Origin: Chloroflexota bacterium
GTDB taxonomy: Bacteria > Chloroflexota > Dehalococcoidia > GIF9 > UBA5620
Assembly: GCA_026389735.1 (NCBI GenBank)
Contig: JAPLHH010000107.1
Location: forward strand, 1-13,106
Length of the DNA stretch: 13,106 nucleotides
Direction of reading: 5' to 3'
The notes below the pieces were generated by a model that was given only the letters and a program-made list of their open reading frames with translations, ran no database searches and was not told the origin of the DNA. Position numbers and translations under genes: made by a program. Every line of letters starts with the position of its first letter. Position 1 is the first letter of the stretch. Below, piece after piece: positions 7,781 to 13,106 of this stretch.

Positions 7781-7809
7781 ATCATTTGGTGCAATAGGCA
7801 CCAAGTGAT
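7781..7809 (+). repeat. 12-bp inverted repeat (hairpin) in the divergent region
   Basis: The arms ATCATTTGGTGC (7781-7792) and GCACCAAGTGAT (7798-7809) pair over 12 bp with a single T-G pair and a 5-base loop. TTTT follows (7809-7812), so as plus-strand RNA it resembles a weak intrinsic terminator. However, no plus-strand gene lies upstream that needs ending. As DNA it could be a protein-binding palindrome. Function unknown. Confidence 0.5.
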
Positions 7810-7862
7810 TTTGGTCTTCCTTGTCGGTTCCTCGTTTCTTACAAGGAGCACTTCTGGTAGGG

Positions 7863-7891
7863 TTGACAGACGCCCTGGTTAACATTAGCAT
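7863..7891 (+). promoter_or_regulatory. Candidate sigma-70 promoter for ridA
   Basis: A perfect TTGACA (7863-7868) is followed after exactly 17 bases by TAGCAT (7886-7891), a 4-of-6 match to TATAAT. Transcription would start near 7898 and leave a leader of about 105 bases before ridA. The leader contains a second AAGGAG, around 7926-7931, with no useful gene after it. Confidence 0.4.
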
Positions 7892-8003
7892 AGGGCAAAG
7901 GTAGTACACTGGCTTACAACAAAGTAAGGAGATGACAGTATGTGAGAAGACTATGCAGACCAAGCAAAGCCATTGAAAATTTGTGACTTTTTGGAGGTAA
8001 ACA

Positions 8004-8495
8004 ATGAGTAGAAAAAAGCTGATTTTGTCGGATAGACTAGCCCCAATGAGGAGGGGCATGACTTATTCTCACGCTATCAAGGTAGGGAATACCATTTATG
8101 TCTCTGGGCAGGTAGCTAGGGATAAAGAATATCGAATATGCCACAAGCGTGATTTTCTCGGTCAGATTGAGATGGTCTTCCAGAACATGAAGGACGTACT
8201 AGAGGTGGCAGGTGCTACCATGCAGGATGTGGTCAAATTGAACTTTTTCTGCCGGCATCTGTGGGACTTACGATTGATGGTGCCTATCTTTGAGAGATAC
8301 TTTGGAGACCACGTTCCGGCAATGACCGCTGTTGAAGTTGTTCAGCTATGGCACCCTCATATCTTGGTTGAGTGTGAAGCAATTGCTGTTGTCGGTGAAG
8401 ATATGGTGATAATTGATGGTAAGGAGATAGGGGGCGTAGGGTACGGCAGGCCTTACGAAGTGCCTGGCGGAACATTCAGATTTCAGTCTGAGTAA
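8004..8495 (+). CDS. RidA/YjgF/YER057c family protein lacking the catalytic arginine
   Basis: A 163-residue protein with the Rid fold at about residues 18-130: GNTIYVSGQVARD (28-40), QIEMVFQNMKDVLEVAGATMQDVVKLNFF (about 54-82), and VPAMTAVEVVQL to VECEAIAVV (104-130). RidA hydrolyses reactive enamine/imine intermediates such as 2-aminoacrylate, using Arg105 (E. coli numbering) to hold the carboxylate. Here the matching position in the P-A-x-T-x-V-E-V motif is M107, while the nearby glutamate is kept (E123). Rid subfamilies without this Arg do not have the classical deaminase activity, so its reaction is unknown. The C-terminal 30 residues (about 132-163) extend beyond the usual length of about 128. 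The start ATG at 8004 has GGAGGT (7993-7998) 5 bases upstream. It seems to be a single-gene unit, divergent from the catabolic operon and possibly related to it. Confidence 0.85.
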   Translation: MSRKKLILSDRLAPMRRGMTYSHAIKVGNTIYVSGQVARDKEYRICHKRDFLGQIEMVFQNMKDVLEVAGATMQDVVKLNFFCRHLWDLRLMVPIFERYFGDHVPAMTAVEVVQLWHPHILVECEAIAVVGEDMVIIDGKEIGGVGYGRPYEVPGGTFRFQSE

Positions 8496-8867
8496 GCAAA
8501 GGTATGCTCGCCTGTCAAGAGAAGACATGCATCGCCGATATCAAGAGCAGGTGATGAACATCGACCCAAAGCTGAGGTTTAAAGACGCTACAGCCATGCG
8601 CAACGCCCTTCTGGGCATAGGATGATGGCGCTGCGGATATACTCTTCTAGAGTTATAATGGGAATTAAAGAATCTGAGTTTAATATTTCGCTAAATCGCG
8701 TGATGAGATAACAGTTCATCGTTTTGTGCAGGAAAAAGGTGTCGCTCTGCCACGCAGGCTCTTGAAGTTTTCTCTCCAGGTCGGGTCTCATTTCAAATCC
8801 CGTCTCGTATCTGGAATGCCTTTGCTGAAGCTATCTGTTATAATGTAGCTTCTAAAGGAGCAATTCG
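8496..8867 (+). other. Intergenic region between ridA and hisS
   Basis: 372 bases without a firm gene. A short frame (ATG 8527 to TGA 8625, 32 codons, open upstream to at least 8482) has protein-like composition, but its ribosome site is poor and I do not recognise it. It may be the eroded end of a lost gene. A TATAAT lies near 8653 without a clear -35. The 3' end holds the hisS promoter. Confidence 0.5.
8836..8844 (+). promoter_or_regulatory. Extended -10 promoter of hisS
   Basis: TGTTATAAT is a perfect TATAAT with the TGn extension; no strong -35 is seen at 16-18 bases, as is usual for extended -10 promoters. Transcription would start near 8851, leaving a leader of only about 17 bases that carries AAAGGAG (8854-8860). 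There is no room for a T-box, so hisS is probably not attenuated by tRNA here. Confidence 0.55.
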
Positions 8868-10130
8868 TTGTATAAAGCGCCCCGGGGCACTGCGGATATT
8901 TTGCCTGAAGAGCAGGGCTACTGGAGATTCGTTGAGGACAGGGCAATTGCCCTGTGCCGTCTTTATGGATACCAGCGTCTTGATACTCCGGCTTTCGAGG
9001 ACTCTCAGCTTTTCACCCGGAGCATAGGCGAAGGCACCGACATTGTTACCAAGGAGATGTACACTTTCAAGGACAGAAGCGGCAATATCCTGGCTCTAAG
9101 GCCGGAAGGCACGGCGCCGGTGTGCCGGGCCTATCTTGAGCATGGAATGGACAATTTGCCTCAGCCGGTAAAGCTTTATTACCTGGCTGCCATCTTCAGG
9201 TATGAGCGCCCCCAGGCGGGACGCTACCGGCAGCACTATCAGTTTGGCTTTGAGGCTATGGGCGATGCCGACCCGGCTCTGGATGCTGAGGTCATCGAGA
9301 TGGCGTGGCAGCTTTTCAACTCTTTAGGACTGGAGCATCTTTTTCTGTATGTTAATAGCATCGGCTGTAAAATATGCCGGCCTAAGTATCTGGAGGGACT
9401 TAAAGGCTATTATTCTGCTCATCTAGCCGGCTTGTGTTCAGATTGTAAGACCAGATTTGAGAAAAATCCTTTGCGTTTACTCGATTGTAAGAAACCTACT
9501 TGCTACGATGTGGCGGAGGCGGCACCGAAAAGCACCGACTACCTGTGCCGTGAGTGCCAGACGCATTTTGAAGCCGTTGTGGGGTATCTGGACGCCTTAA
9601 GGCTTCCCTTTGATATAAATCACAGGCTGGTGCGCGGTCTGGACTACTACACCAAGACTGTCTTTGAGATTCAGCCGTTGGGAGAGGGCGCTCAGAGTGC
9701 TCTTGGTGGTGGTGGACGGTATGATGACCTTATTGAGGAGCTGGGCGGCAAGGCTACACCGGCCATCGGCTTTGCTGCCGGCATGGAAAGAGTCGTGCTT
9801 AATTTGAAGAGGCAGAAAACTCCTGTCCCAAATTTGCCGGCTGCACAGGTCTTTATTGCCCATCTCGGGGACGAAGCTAAGCTGGAAGCGGTGAGACTTG
9901 CCTCTAATCTGCGTAAGGACGGTATTGCGGCGATAATGGCTACCGGTGATAGAAGTTTAAAGGGTCAGTTGAGACAAGCTGACAGCATCGGCAGCAGTTA
10001 TGTGGCGATTATCGGCGAGGATGAGGTGAAAAGCGGTGCGGTAACTTTGCGTAATATGATGACCGGGGAGCAACAGGTTGTGTCACCAGCAGGGCTTAGA
10101 GAATTGCTAAAAGAGATTATTCAGGGGTGA
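8868..10130 (+). CDS. hisS: Histidine-tRNA ligase
   Basis: A 420-residue class II aminoacyl-tRNA synthetase that charges tRNA-His. Class II motif 2 is FRYERPQAGRYRQHYQFG (110-127), preceded by RPEGTAPVCRAY (78-89). The histidine-specific motif RGLDYY is at 256-261, and motif 3 runs through GGGGRYDDLIEELGG (280-294) to GFAAGMERV (301-309). The C-terminal anticodon-binding domain covers about 325-420. The insertion domain holds four cysteine pairs (C167/C170, C190/C193, C207/C212, C227/C230), probably metal-binding; this form occurs in anaerobic bacteria, including (as I recall) Dehalococcoidia. The start is TTG at 8868, fixed by AAAGGAG (8854-8860) 7 bases upstream and by the conserved N-terminus YKAPRGTADILPEE. 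Length is normal and nothing is missing. Confidence 0.97.
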   Translation: MYKAPRGTADILPEEQGYWRFVEDRAIALCRLYGYQRLDTPAFEDSQLFTRSIGEGTDIVTKEMYTFKDRSGNILALRPEGTAPVCRAYLEHGMDNLPQPVKLYYLAAIFRYERPQAGRYRQHYQFGFEAMGDADPALDAEVIEMAWQLFNSLGLEHLFLYVNSIGCKICRPKYLEGLKGYYSAHLAGLCSDCKTRFEKNPLRLLDCKKPTCYDVAEAAPKSTDYLCRECQTHFEAVVGYLDALRLPFDINHRLVRGLDYYTKTVFEIQPLGEGAQSALGGGGRYDDLIEELGGKATPAIGFAAGMERVVLNLKRQKTPVPNLPAAQVFIAHLGDEAKLEAVRLASNLRKDGIAAIMATGDRSLKGQLRQADSIGSSYVAIIGEDEVKSGAVTLRNMMTGEQQVVSPAGLRELLKEIIQG

Positions 10131-10165
10131 TTTTACTCATAGCGGAAGTGGAGAGAAAATTTATT

Positions 10166-10303
10166 TGTCATTGCGAGGAGCGTCAGCGAGGAAGCAATCT
10201 CAGTGGATGGGGGGAAGCGTGAGAGTGCCACGCTTCGCTCGCAATGACAGAAGGCGAAGGGCTCAGAGATGACACAAGACGAAGGGCTCGCAATGGCAGA
10301 AAG
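10166..10303. repeat. Palindromic dispersed-type repeat with short tandem units
   Basis: The outer arms TGTCATTGCGAG (10166-10177) and CTCGCAATGACA (10238-10249) are perfect 12-bp complements. Inside them a second hairpin pairs GAAGCGT (10214-10220) with ACGCTTC (10230-10236). The segment from TCATTGCGAGGAGCG to GAAGCAATCT resembles a widely scattered intergenic repeat that I recall from many bacterial genomes, including Dehalococcoidia. The right end is followed by two degenerate copies of a unit of about 25 bases (10254-10278 and 10279-10303), each containing CGAAGGGCTC and ATGACA/ATGGCA; the segment 10230-10253 is the parent-like copy. No transposase or coding capacity is present, so this would be a non-autonomous element. 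Confidence 0.7.
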
Positions 10304-10348
10304 GTAAACAGTGTGACAGAATGGTGATTGAGTAGCTAGGAGGTCAGG

Positions 10349-11119
10349 ATGGATGAAGTAATTATATCTAAGGCGATAACTGATAGTTACCTGAAAGACT
10401 TGCTCGATTCGATGGAGGTGGATGTGGCTATAGCCGGAGCTGGGCCGTCAGGTATGGTTGCTGGCTACTATCTGGCGAAGAACAAGGTTAAGGTAGCTAT
10501 CTTTGAAAGGAAACTGAGCGTTGGTGGCGGCATGTGGGGTGGTGGCATTATGTTTAGCCGTATCGTTGTTCAAAGCGAGGCAAAAGGGATTCTGGATGAG
10601 ATGGGCATCTCGGCCAAGCAGTATCAAAAGGGATATTACATAGCTGATGCTATTGAGGCAGTGTCAACACTTTGTTCCCGGTGCGTGAAGGCTGGGGCAA
10701 AGATATTCAATTTGCTCAGCGTTGAGGATGTGATGATTCGCGAGAATGACAAAATAACTGGCCTGGTGCTAAACTGGAGCGCTGTGTCTCTGGCAAATCT
10801 GCATGTTGACCCGATAGGCATAAGAACTAAGCTGGCGATAGATGCCACAGGTCATGATGCTGAGGTCTGCCGTATAGTGGCCAGGAAGACAGAGGCTGGG
10901 GTGGAAGTTCGCGGTGAGAAATCAATGTGGGCTGAGGTTGGCGAAAAAGCGATATTAGAAAACACCAGGCAGGTTTGTCCCGGCCTGCTGGTTGCTGGGA
11001 TGGCGGCTAATGCCGTCTTTGGCTCTCCCCGGATGGGAGCTGTTTTCGGCGGCATGCTCCTCTCGGGCAAAAAGGCCGCGGAGCTGGCTATGGATTTGCT
11101 GAAGAAAACTAAGCGATAG
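10349..11119 (+). CDS. thi4: Sulfide-dependent thiazole synthase, archaeal-type Thi4
   Basis: A 256-residue FAD/NAD-fold protein of the Thi4 family, which builds the thiazole half of thiamine from NAD, glycine and a sulfur source. The dinucleotide-binding motif GAGPSG is at 30-35, GGGMWGGG at 59-66, and a C-terminal flavin-type motif, [19 protein letters not shown], at 212-230. In yeast Thi4 the sacrificial sulfur donor Cys205 sits in CCMDP. Here the same place reads LHVDP with H152, as in methanogen enzymes that use free sulfide catalytically and need iron. The start ATG at 10349 follows AGGAGGT (10338-10344). HcyBio starts 13 bases after the stop, so the two genes are probably co-transcribed. 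FAD-family look-alikes such as ribulose-1,5-bisphosphate isomerase of archaea are related, but the bacterial setting and motif favour thiazole synthesis. Confidence 0.9.
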   Translation: MDEVIISKAITDSYLKDLLDSMEVDVAIAGAGPSGMVAGYYLAKNKVKVAIFERKLSVGGGMWGGGIMFSRIVVQSEAKGILDEMGISAKQYQKGYYIADAIEAVSTLCSRCVKAGAKIFNLLSVEDVMIRENDKITGLVLNWSAVSLANLHVDPIGIRTKLAIDATGHDAEVCRIVARKTEAGVEVRGEKSMWAEVGEKAILENTRQVCPGLLVAGMAANAVFGSPRMGAVFGGMLLSGKKAAELAMDLLKKTKR

Positions 11120-11132
11120 GGGGTGAGGCAAT

Positions 11133-12338
11133 ATGGCAAAGACAATTGCTGAAATCAATGAAAAAATCAAAAAAGGTCAGGCGGTAGTAGTTACGGCTGA
11201 AGAAATAATTGGTATGGCAAAGAAGAAGGGAATCAGCCAGGCGGCTAAAGAAGTCGATGTGGTAACTACTGGCACCTTTGGGCCTATGTGCGGCTCAGGC
11301 GCTTATTTCAACGTCGGGCATACTAAGCCGAGAATAAAGCTTGGTGGGGGTAAGGTCTACCTAAATGATGTTCCTGTGTATTCCGGATTAGCAGCCGTGG
11401 ATGTCTTCCTGGGGGCAACGGCTCTGCCTGATGACGACCCCAAGAATAGAATCTATCCTGGCGAGTTTAGATATGGCGGCGGACACGTAATCGAGGAACT
11501 CGTAGCCGGGAAGGATGTCAGGCTGGTGGCTACTGCTTACGGCACCGATTGCTACCCCAGACGAAAGCTGGAAACCTTGATTAATATCAAGGATATGAAT
11601 GAGGCGGTCTTATTTAATATGAGGAACGCATATCAGAATTATAATGTGGCGGTGAATTTGTCCGACCGGACCATTTATACTTACATGGGAGTGCTCAAGC
11701 CGAAGCTGGGCAATGCCAATTATTCTACTTCTGGTCAACTTTCTCCGTTATTTAATGACCCCTATTATAAAACCATCGGCATCGGTACGAAGATATTTCT
11801 CGGTGGCGGCGTTGGCTATGTTGCCTGGCATGGAACACAGCACAATCCCAATGTTTTACGAGGCAATAATGGTGTTCCGAAAAGAGGGGCTGGGACACTA
11901 GCGGTTATCGGTGACTTGAAGCAAATGAACCCCAAATGGCTGGTGGGCACCAGTTTTCTCGGTTATGGCTGCACCTTGACTGTGGGTATCGGTGTCCCTA
12001 TACCTATTTTGTCTGAAGAGATACTTCGTTATACATTGGTGACCGACGGCGAGATTTTTGCGCCAGTGGTCGACTATGCTGAAGCTTATCCCCAGAGAAA
12101 ACCTGACATTCTGGCTGAGGTCAGCTACGCTGAACTCAAGAGCGGAAAGATAAAGGTTCAAGGCCAGGAGGTTCCCGCTGCGTCTTTGTCCAGCTATCCG
12201 GGAGCAGTGGAGATTGCCAGTATTTTGAAGGAGTGGATAAAGAAGGGCGAGTTCCTGCTGACCGAGCCGGTGACACCCCTGCCCGGCGTGGAATCGGGGA
12301 TTGTCTTTAAGCCGCTTGAGGAGCGTCCGATTTTGTAG
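11133..12338 (+). CDS. Homocysteine biosynthesis protein HcyBio (DUF39), short form without CBS domains
   Basis: A 401-residue DUF39 protein. In Methanosarcina acetivorans the homologue MA1821, with MA1822, turns aspartate semialdehyde and sulfide into homocysteine without O-acylhomoserine. Three cysteines are present: C53 (FGPMCGSG), C140 (GTDCYPRRK) and C280 (GYGCTLT). C53 and C140 probably correspond to the persulfide-forming pair reported in MA1821. Glycine-rich segments such as IFLGGGVGYVAWHGTQHNP (221-239) are typical of the family. MA1821 has a pair of CBS domains at its C-terminus. This protein ends soon after the DUF39 core, so it lacks that presumed ligand-sensing part. The ATG at 11133 has a GGGGGTGAGG stretch (11119-11128) just upstream. 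It sits directly between thi4 and the NIL-ferredoxin gene (15-base gap), matching the methanogen arrangement. Confidence 0.9.
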   Translation: MAKTIAEINEKIKKGQAVVVTAEEIIGMAKKKGISQAAKEVDVVTTGTFGPMCGSGAYFNVGHTKPRIKLGGGKVYLNDVPVYSGLAAVDVFLGATALPDDDPKNRIYPGEFRYGGGHVIEELVAGKDVRLVATAYGTDCYPRRKLETLINIKDMNEAVLFNMRNAYQNYNVAVNLSDRTIYTYMGVLKPKLGNANYSTSGQLSPLFNDPYYKTIGIGTKIFLGGGVGYVAWHGTQHNPNVLRGNNGVPKRGAGTLAVIGDLKQMNPKWLVGTSFLGYGCTLTVGIGVPIPILSEEILRYTLVTDGEIFAPVVDYAEAYPQRKPDILAEVSYAELKSGKIKVQGQEVPAASLSSYPGAVEIASILKEWIKKGEFLLTEPVTPLPGVESGIVFKPLEERPIL

Positions 12339-12353
12339 TGAAGGAGGCAGAAG

Positions 12354-12767
12354 ATGGCTACTGTTTCGAAGAGACTAGTTTTGCATTTTCCGAATCGTCT
12401 AACCAGCCAGCCCATAGTCTACAAGTTGGTGAAGGACTTTGACCTGGAATTTAATATTCTCAAGGCTTCAGTTACCCCCGGGGAGGAGGGGCTCTTGGTC
12501 ATGGAGTTAAGTGGAGAGCAGAGGAATTATGACAAAGGGGTGAAGTATCTGACTGAAACCGGGGTAAAAATCCAATCGCTGAGCCAGGATGTGGTTTGGA
12601 ATGAATCGAGATGTACCCATTGCGGTGCCTGCATTACGCTTTGCTCTACCGGAGCCTTTTCTCTAGAGCCGGCGACTCGAAAGGTAAGTTTTGACCATAC
12701 CAAGTGCGTTGTCTGTGAGTTGTGCATTAAGGCCTGCCCGCCTCGAGCCATGGAGCTATATTTTTGA
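12354..12767 (+). CDS. NIL domain plus two-cluster ferredoxin, partner of HcyBio
   Basis: A 137-residue protein. The N-terminal NIL domain (about 5-78) has the beta-alpha-beta ligand-binding fold first seen in methionine ABC transporters. The C-terminal ferredoxin carries two 4Fe-4S motifs: C87, C90, C93, C97 (CTHCGACITLC) and C118, C121, C124, C128 (CVVCELCIKACP). The first motif lacks the usual Pro after the last cysteine (Ser here). This domain order is that of MA1822, which works with MA1821 in homocysteine synthesis and is proposed to reduce persulfides or disulfides. The start ATG at 12354 has AAGGAGG (12341-12347) 6 bases upstream. The stop TGA (12765-12767) is immediately followed by the ATG of the next gene, so the two are translated as a pair. 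Confidence 0.92.
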   Translation: MATVSKRLVLHFPNRLTSQPIVYKLVKDFDLEFNILKASVTPGEEGLLVMELSGEQRNYDKGVKYLTETGVKIQSLSQDVVWNESRCTHCGACITLCSTGAFSLEPATRKVSFDHTKCVVCELCIKACPPRAMELYF

Positions 12768-13106
12768 ATGTACCAGCCGAGGACTTATCGCTGCTGGATT
12801 AAAGACGATGATTTAGTTTCCTTCAATGTCACCGTCAAGGAGACTGACCTCTATATCCGAGCGGCAAGTAACCTCGAAGCCGAAGCCCTGAAGGCAGTTA
12901 TAAAGCATCGCACACCGCTCGAAGAGTATATTAAAAGCCATCCACTTTTTCTCTACAGCCTGGAGCCCTGTTCTGTAGATGAGGATGCCCCAGTTATTGT
13001 TAGAGAAATGGCACAAGCGGCTCGGATAGCCGGCGTTGGGCCGATGGCAGCCGTAGCTGGAGCTATTGCTGAGGCTGTAGGTAAAGACCTGCTTGTTTGC
13101 ACGCCA
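12768..13106 (+). CDS. UPF0280/COG2122 (ApbE-like) protein, N-terminal part
   Basis: 113 codons run to the right edge without a stop. The sequence matches the UPF0280 family: YQPRTYRCWIKDDDL at the start and the signature GVGPMAAVAGAIAE (89-102) followed by AVGKDLL. COG2122 is related to ApbE flavin transferases and was linked in Methanosarcina acetivorans (MA1715) to the same sulfide-dependent homocysteine route as MA1821/MA1822; its reaction is unknown. The ATG at 12768 directly follows the TGA of the NIL-ferredoxin gene. A GGAG (12752-12755) lies 12 bases upstream, rather far, so coupling is likely. About half to two thirds of the protein is missing (families are usually about 240-250 residues), so completeness cannot be judged. 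Confidence 0.88.
   Translation, partial: MYQPRTYRCWIKDDDLVSFNVTVKETDLYIRAASNLEAEALKAVIKHRTPLEEYIKSHPLFLYSLEPCSVDEDAPVIVREMAQAARIAGVGPMAAVAGAIAEAVGKDLLVCTP

Larger units (their letters stand above)
7513..8003. other. Divergent intergenic region between the catabolic operon and ridA
   Basis: 491 bases without a convincing gene. An open frame on the minus strand (8059-7685) runs into ridA and has no ribosome site, so I do not accept it. The region holds a minus-strand -10-like box (7584-7579), a strong 12-bp hairpin (7781-7809), a plus-strand TTGACA/TAGCAT pair (7863-7891) and two small inverted repeats (7622-7635, 5-bp stem; 7643-7665, 5-bp stem with a long loop). The length and the number of structures suggest regulation of the operon, of ridA, or of both. 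Confidence 0.6.

Noticed and set aside
7932..7976. 14-codon leader frame before ridA next to AAGGAG
   Set aside because: The ATG has no proper spacing from the AAGGAG and no run of one amino acid; the other ATG there (at 7939) is followed at once by TGA. Probably chance.
7513..8003. Riboswitch, T-box or tRNA in the long gap before ridA
   Set aside because: No T-box antiterminator sequence, no cloverleaf, and no recognised aptamer core was seen; only isolated short stems.
7685..8059. Minus-strand 124-codon open frame across the divergent region
   Set aside because: It overlaps the start of ridA, has no ribosome site, and has odd composition with no recognisable motif.
8588..8791. Minus-strand 67-codon frame between ridA and hisS
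   Set aside because: No ribosome site, no recognisable features, and it lies in the hisS upstream region.
10131..10348. CRISPR-like array suggested by the repeated units near 10230-10303
   Set aside because: The units abut without unique spacers, diverge from one another, and no cas gene is present.

Overview
The window suggests a strict anaerobe, most likely a bacterium of the Chloroflexota (Dehalococcoidia type). This rests on a HisRS with the cysteine-rich insertion I associate with that group, a tungsten-type aldehyde:ferredoxin oxidoreductase (AOR), an archaeal-type sulfide-using Thi4, and a sulfide-dependent homocysteine system shared with methanogens. The taxonomic call is inference; an anaerobic, sulfide-rich life style is better supported.

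Layout. (1) 1-975, plus strand: the 3' end of a primary sigma factor gene (rpoD) and a small class I SAM-dependent methyltransferase. (2) 1108-7512, minus strand: seven loci that look like one catabolic operon. In transcription order they are an SCP2-type thiolase, a DUF35 zinc-ribbon/OB-fold partner, a short-chain dehydrogenase, a PaaK-like CoA ligase, an unrecognised 59-residue helical protein, an AOR gene interrupted by two in-frame stop codons, and a MoaD/ThiS-like protein. (3) 7513-8003: a divergent intergenic region with a strong hairpin and candidate promoters for both directions. (4) 8004-13106, plus strand: a RidA-family protein lacking the usual arginine, hisS with an extended -10 promoter, a repeat-filled gap, then a four-gene sulfur cluster (thi4, HcyBio/DUF39, NIL-ferredoxin, and UPF0280/COG2122, cut by the window edge).

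How the genes work together. The minus-strand operon reads as an acyl-CoA degradation module: acid activation (CoA ligase), hydroxyl oxidation (SDR), and C-C cleavage by a thiolase with a DUF35 subunit. This resembles the BbsD/BbsA/BbsB end of anaerobic toluene degradation, but the substrate is unknown. The AOR would supply or remove aldehydes, and it appears recently inactivated or needs stop readthrough. The sulfur cluster puts two reactions that take sulfur at the sulfide level side by side: thiazole synthesis (Thi4 with His in place of the sacrificial Cys) and conversion of aspartate semialdehyde to homocysteine (HcyBio, NIL-Fd, COG2122).

The most noteworthy items are the doubly interrupted but otherwise perfectly in-frame AOR, the small helical protein translationally coupled to the CoA ligase, the joined thiazole/homocysteine cluster, and the palindromic dispersed-type repeat between hisS and thi4.
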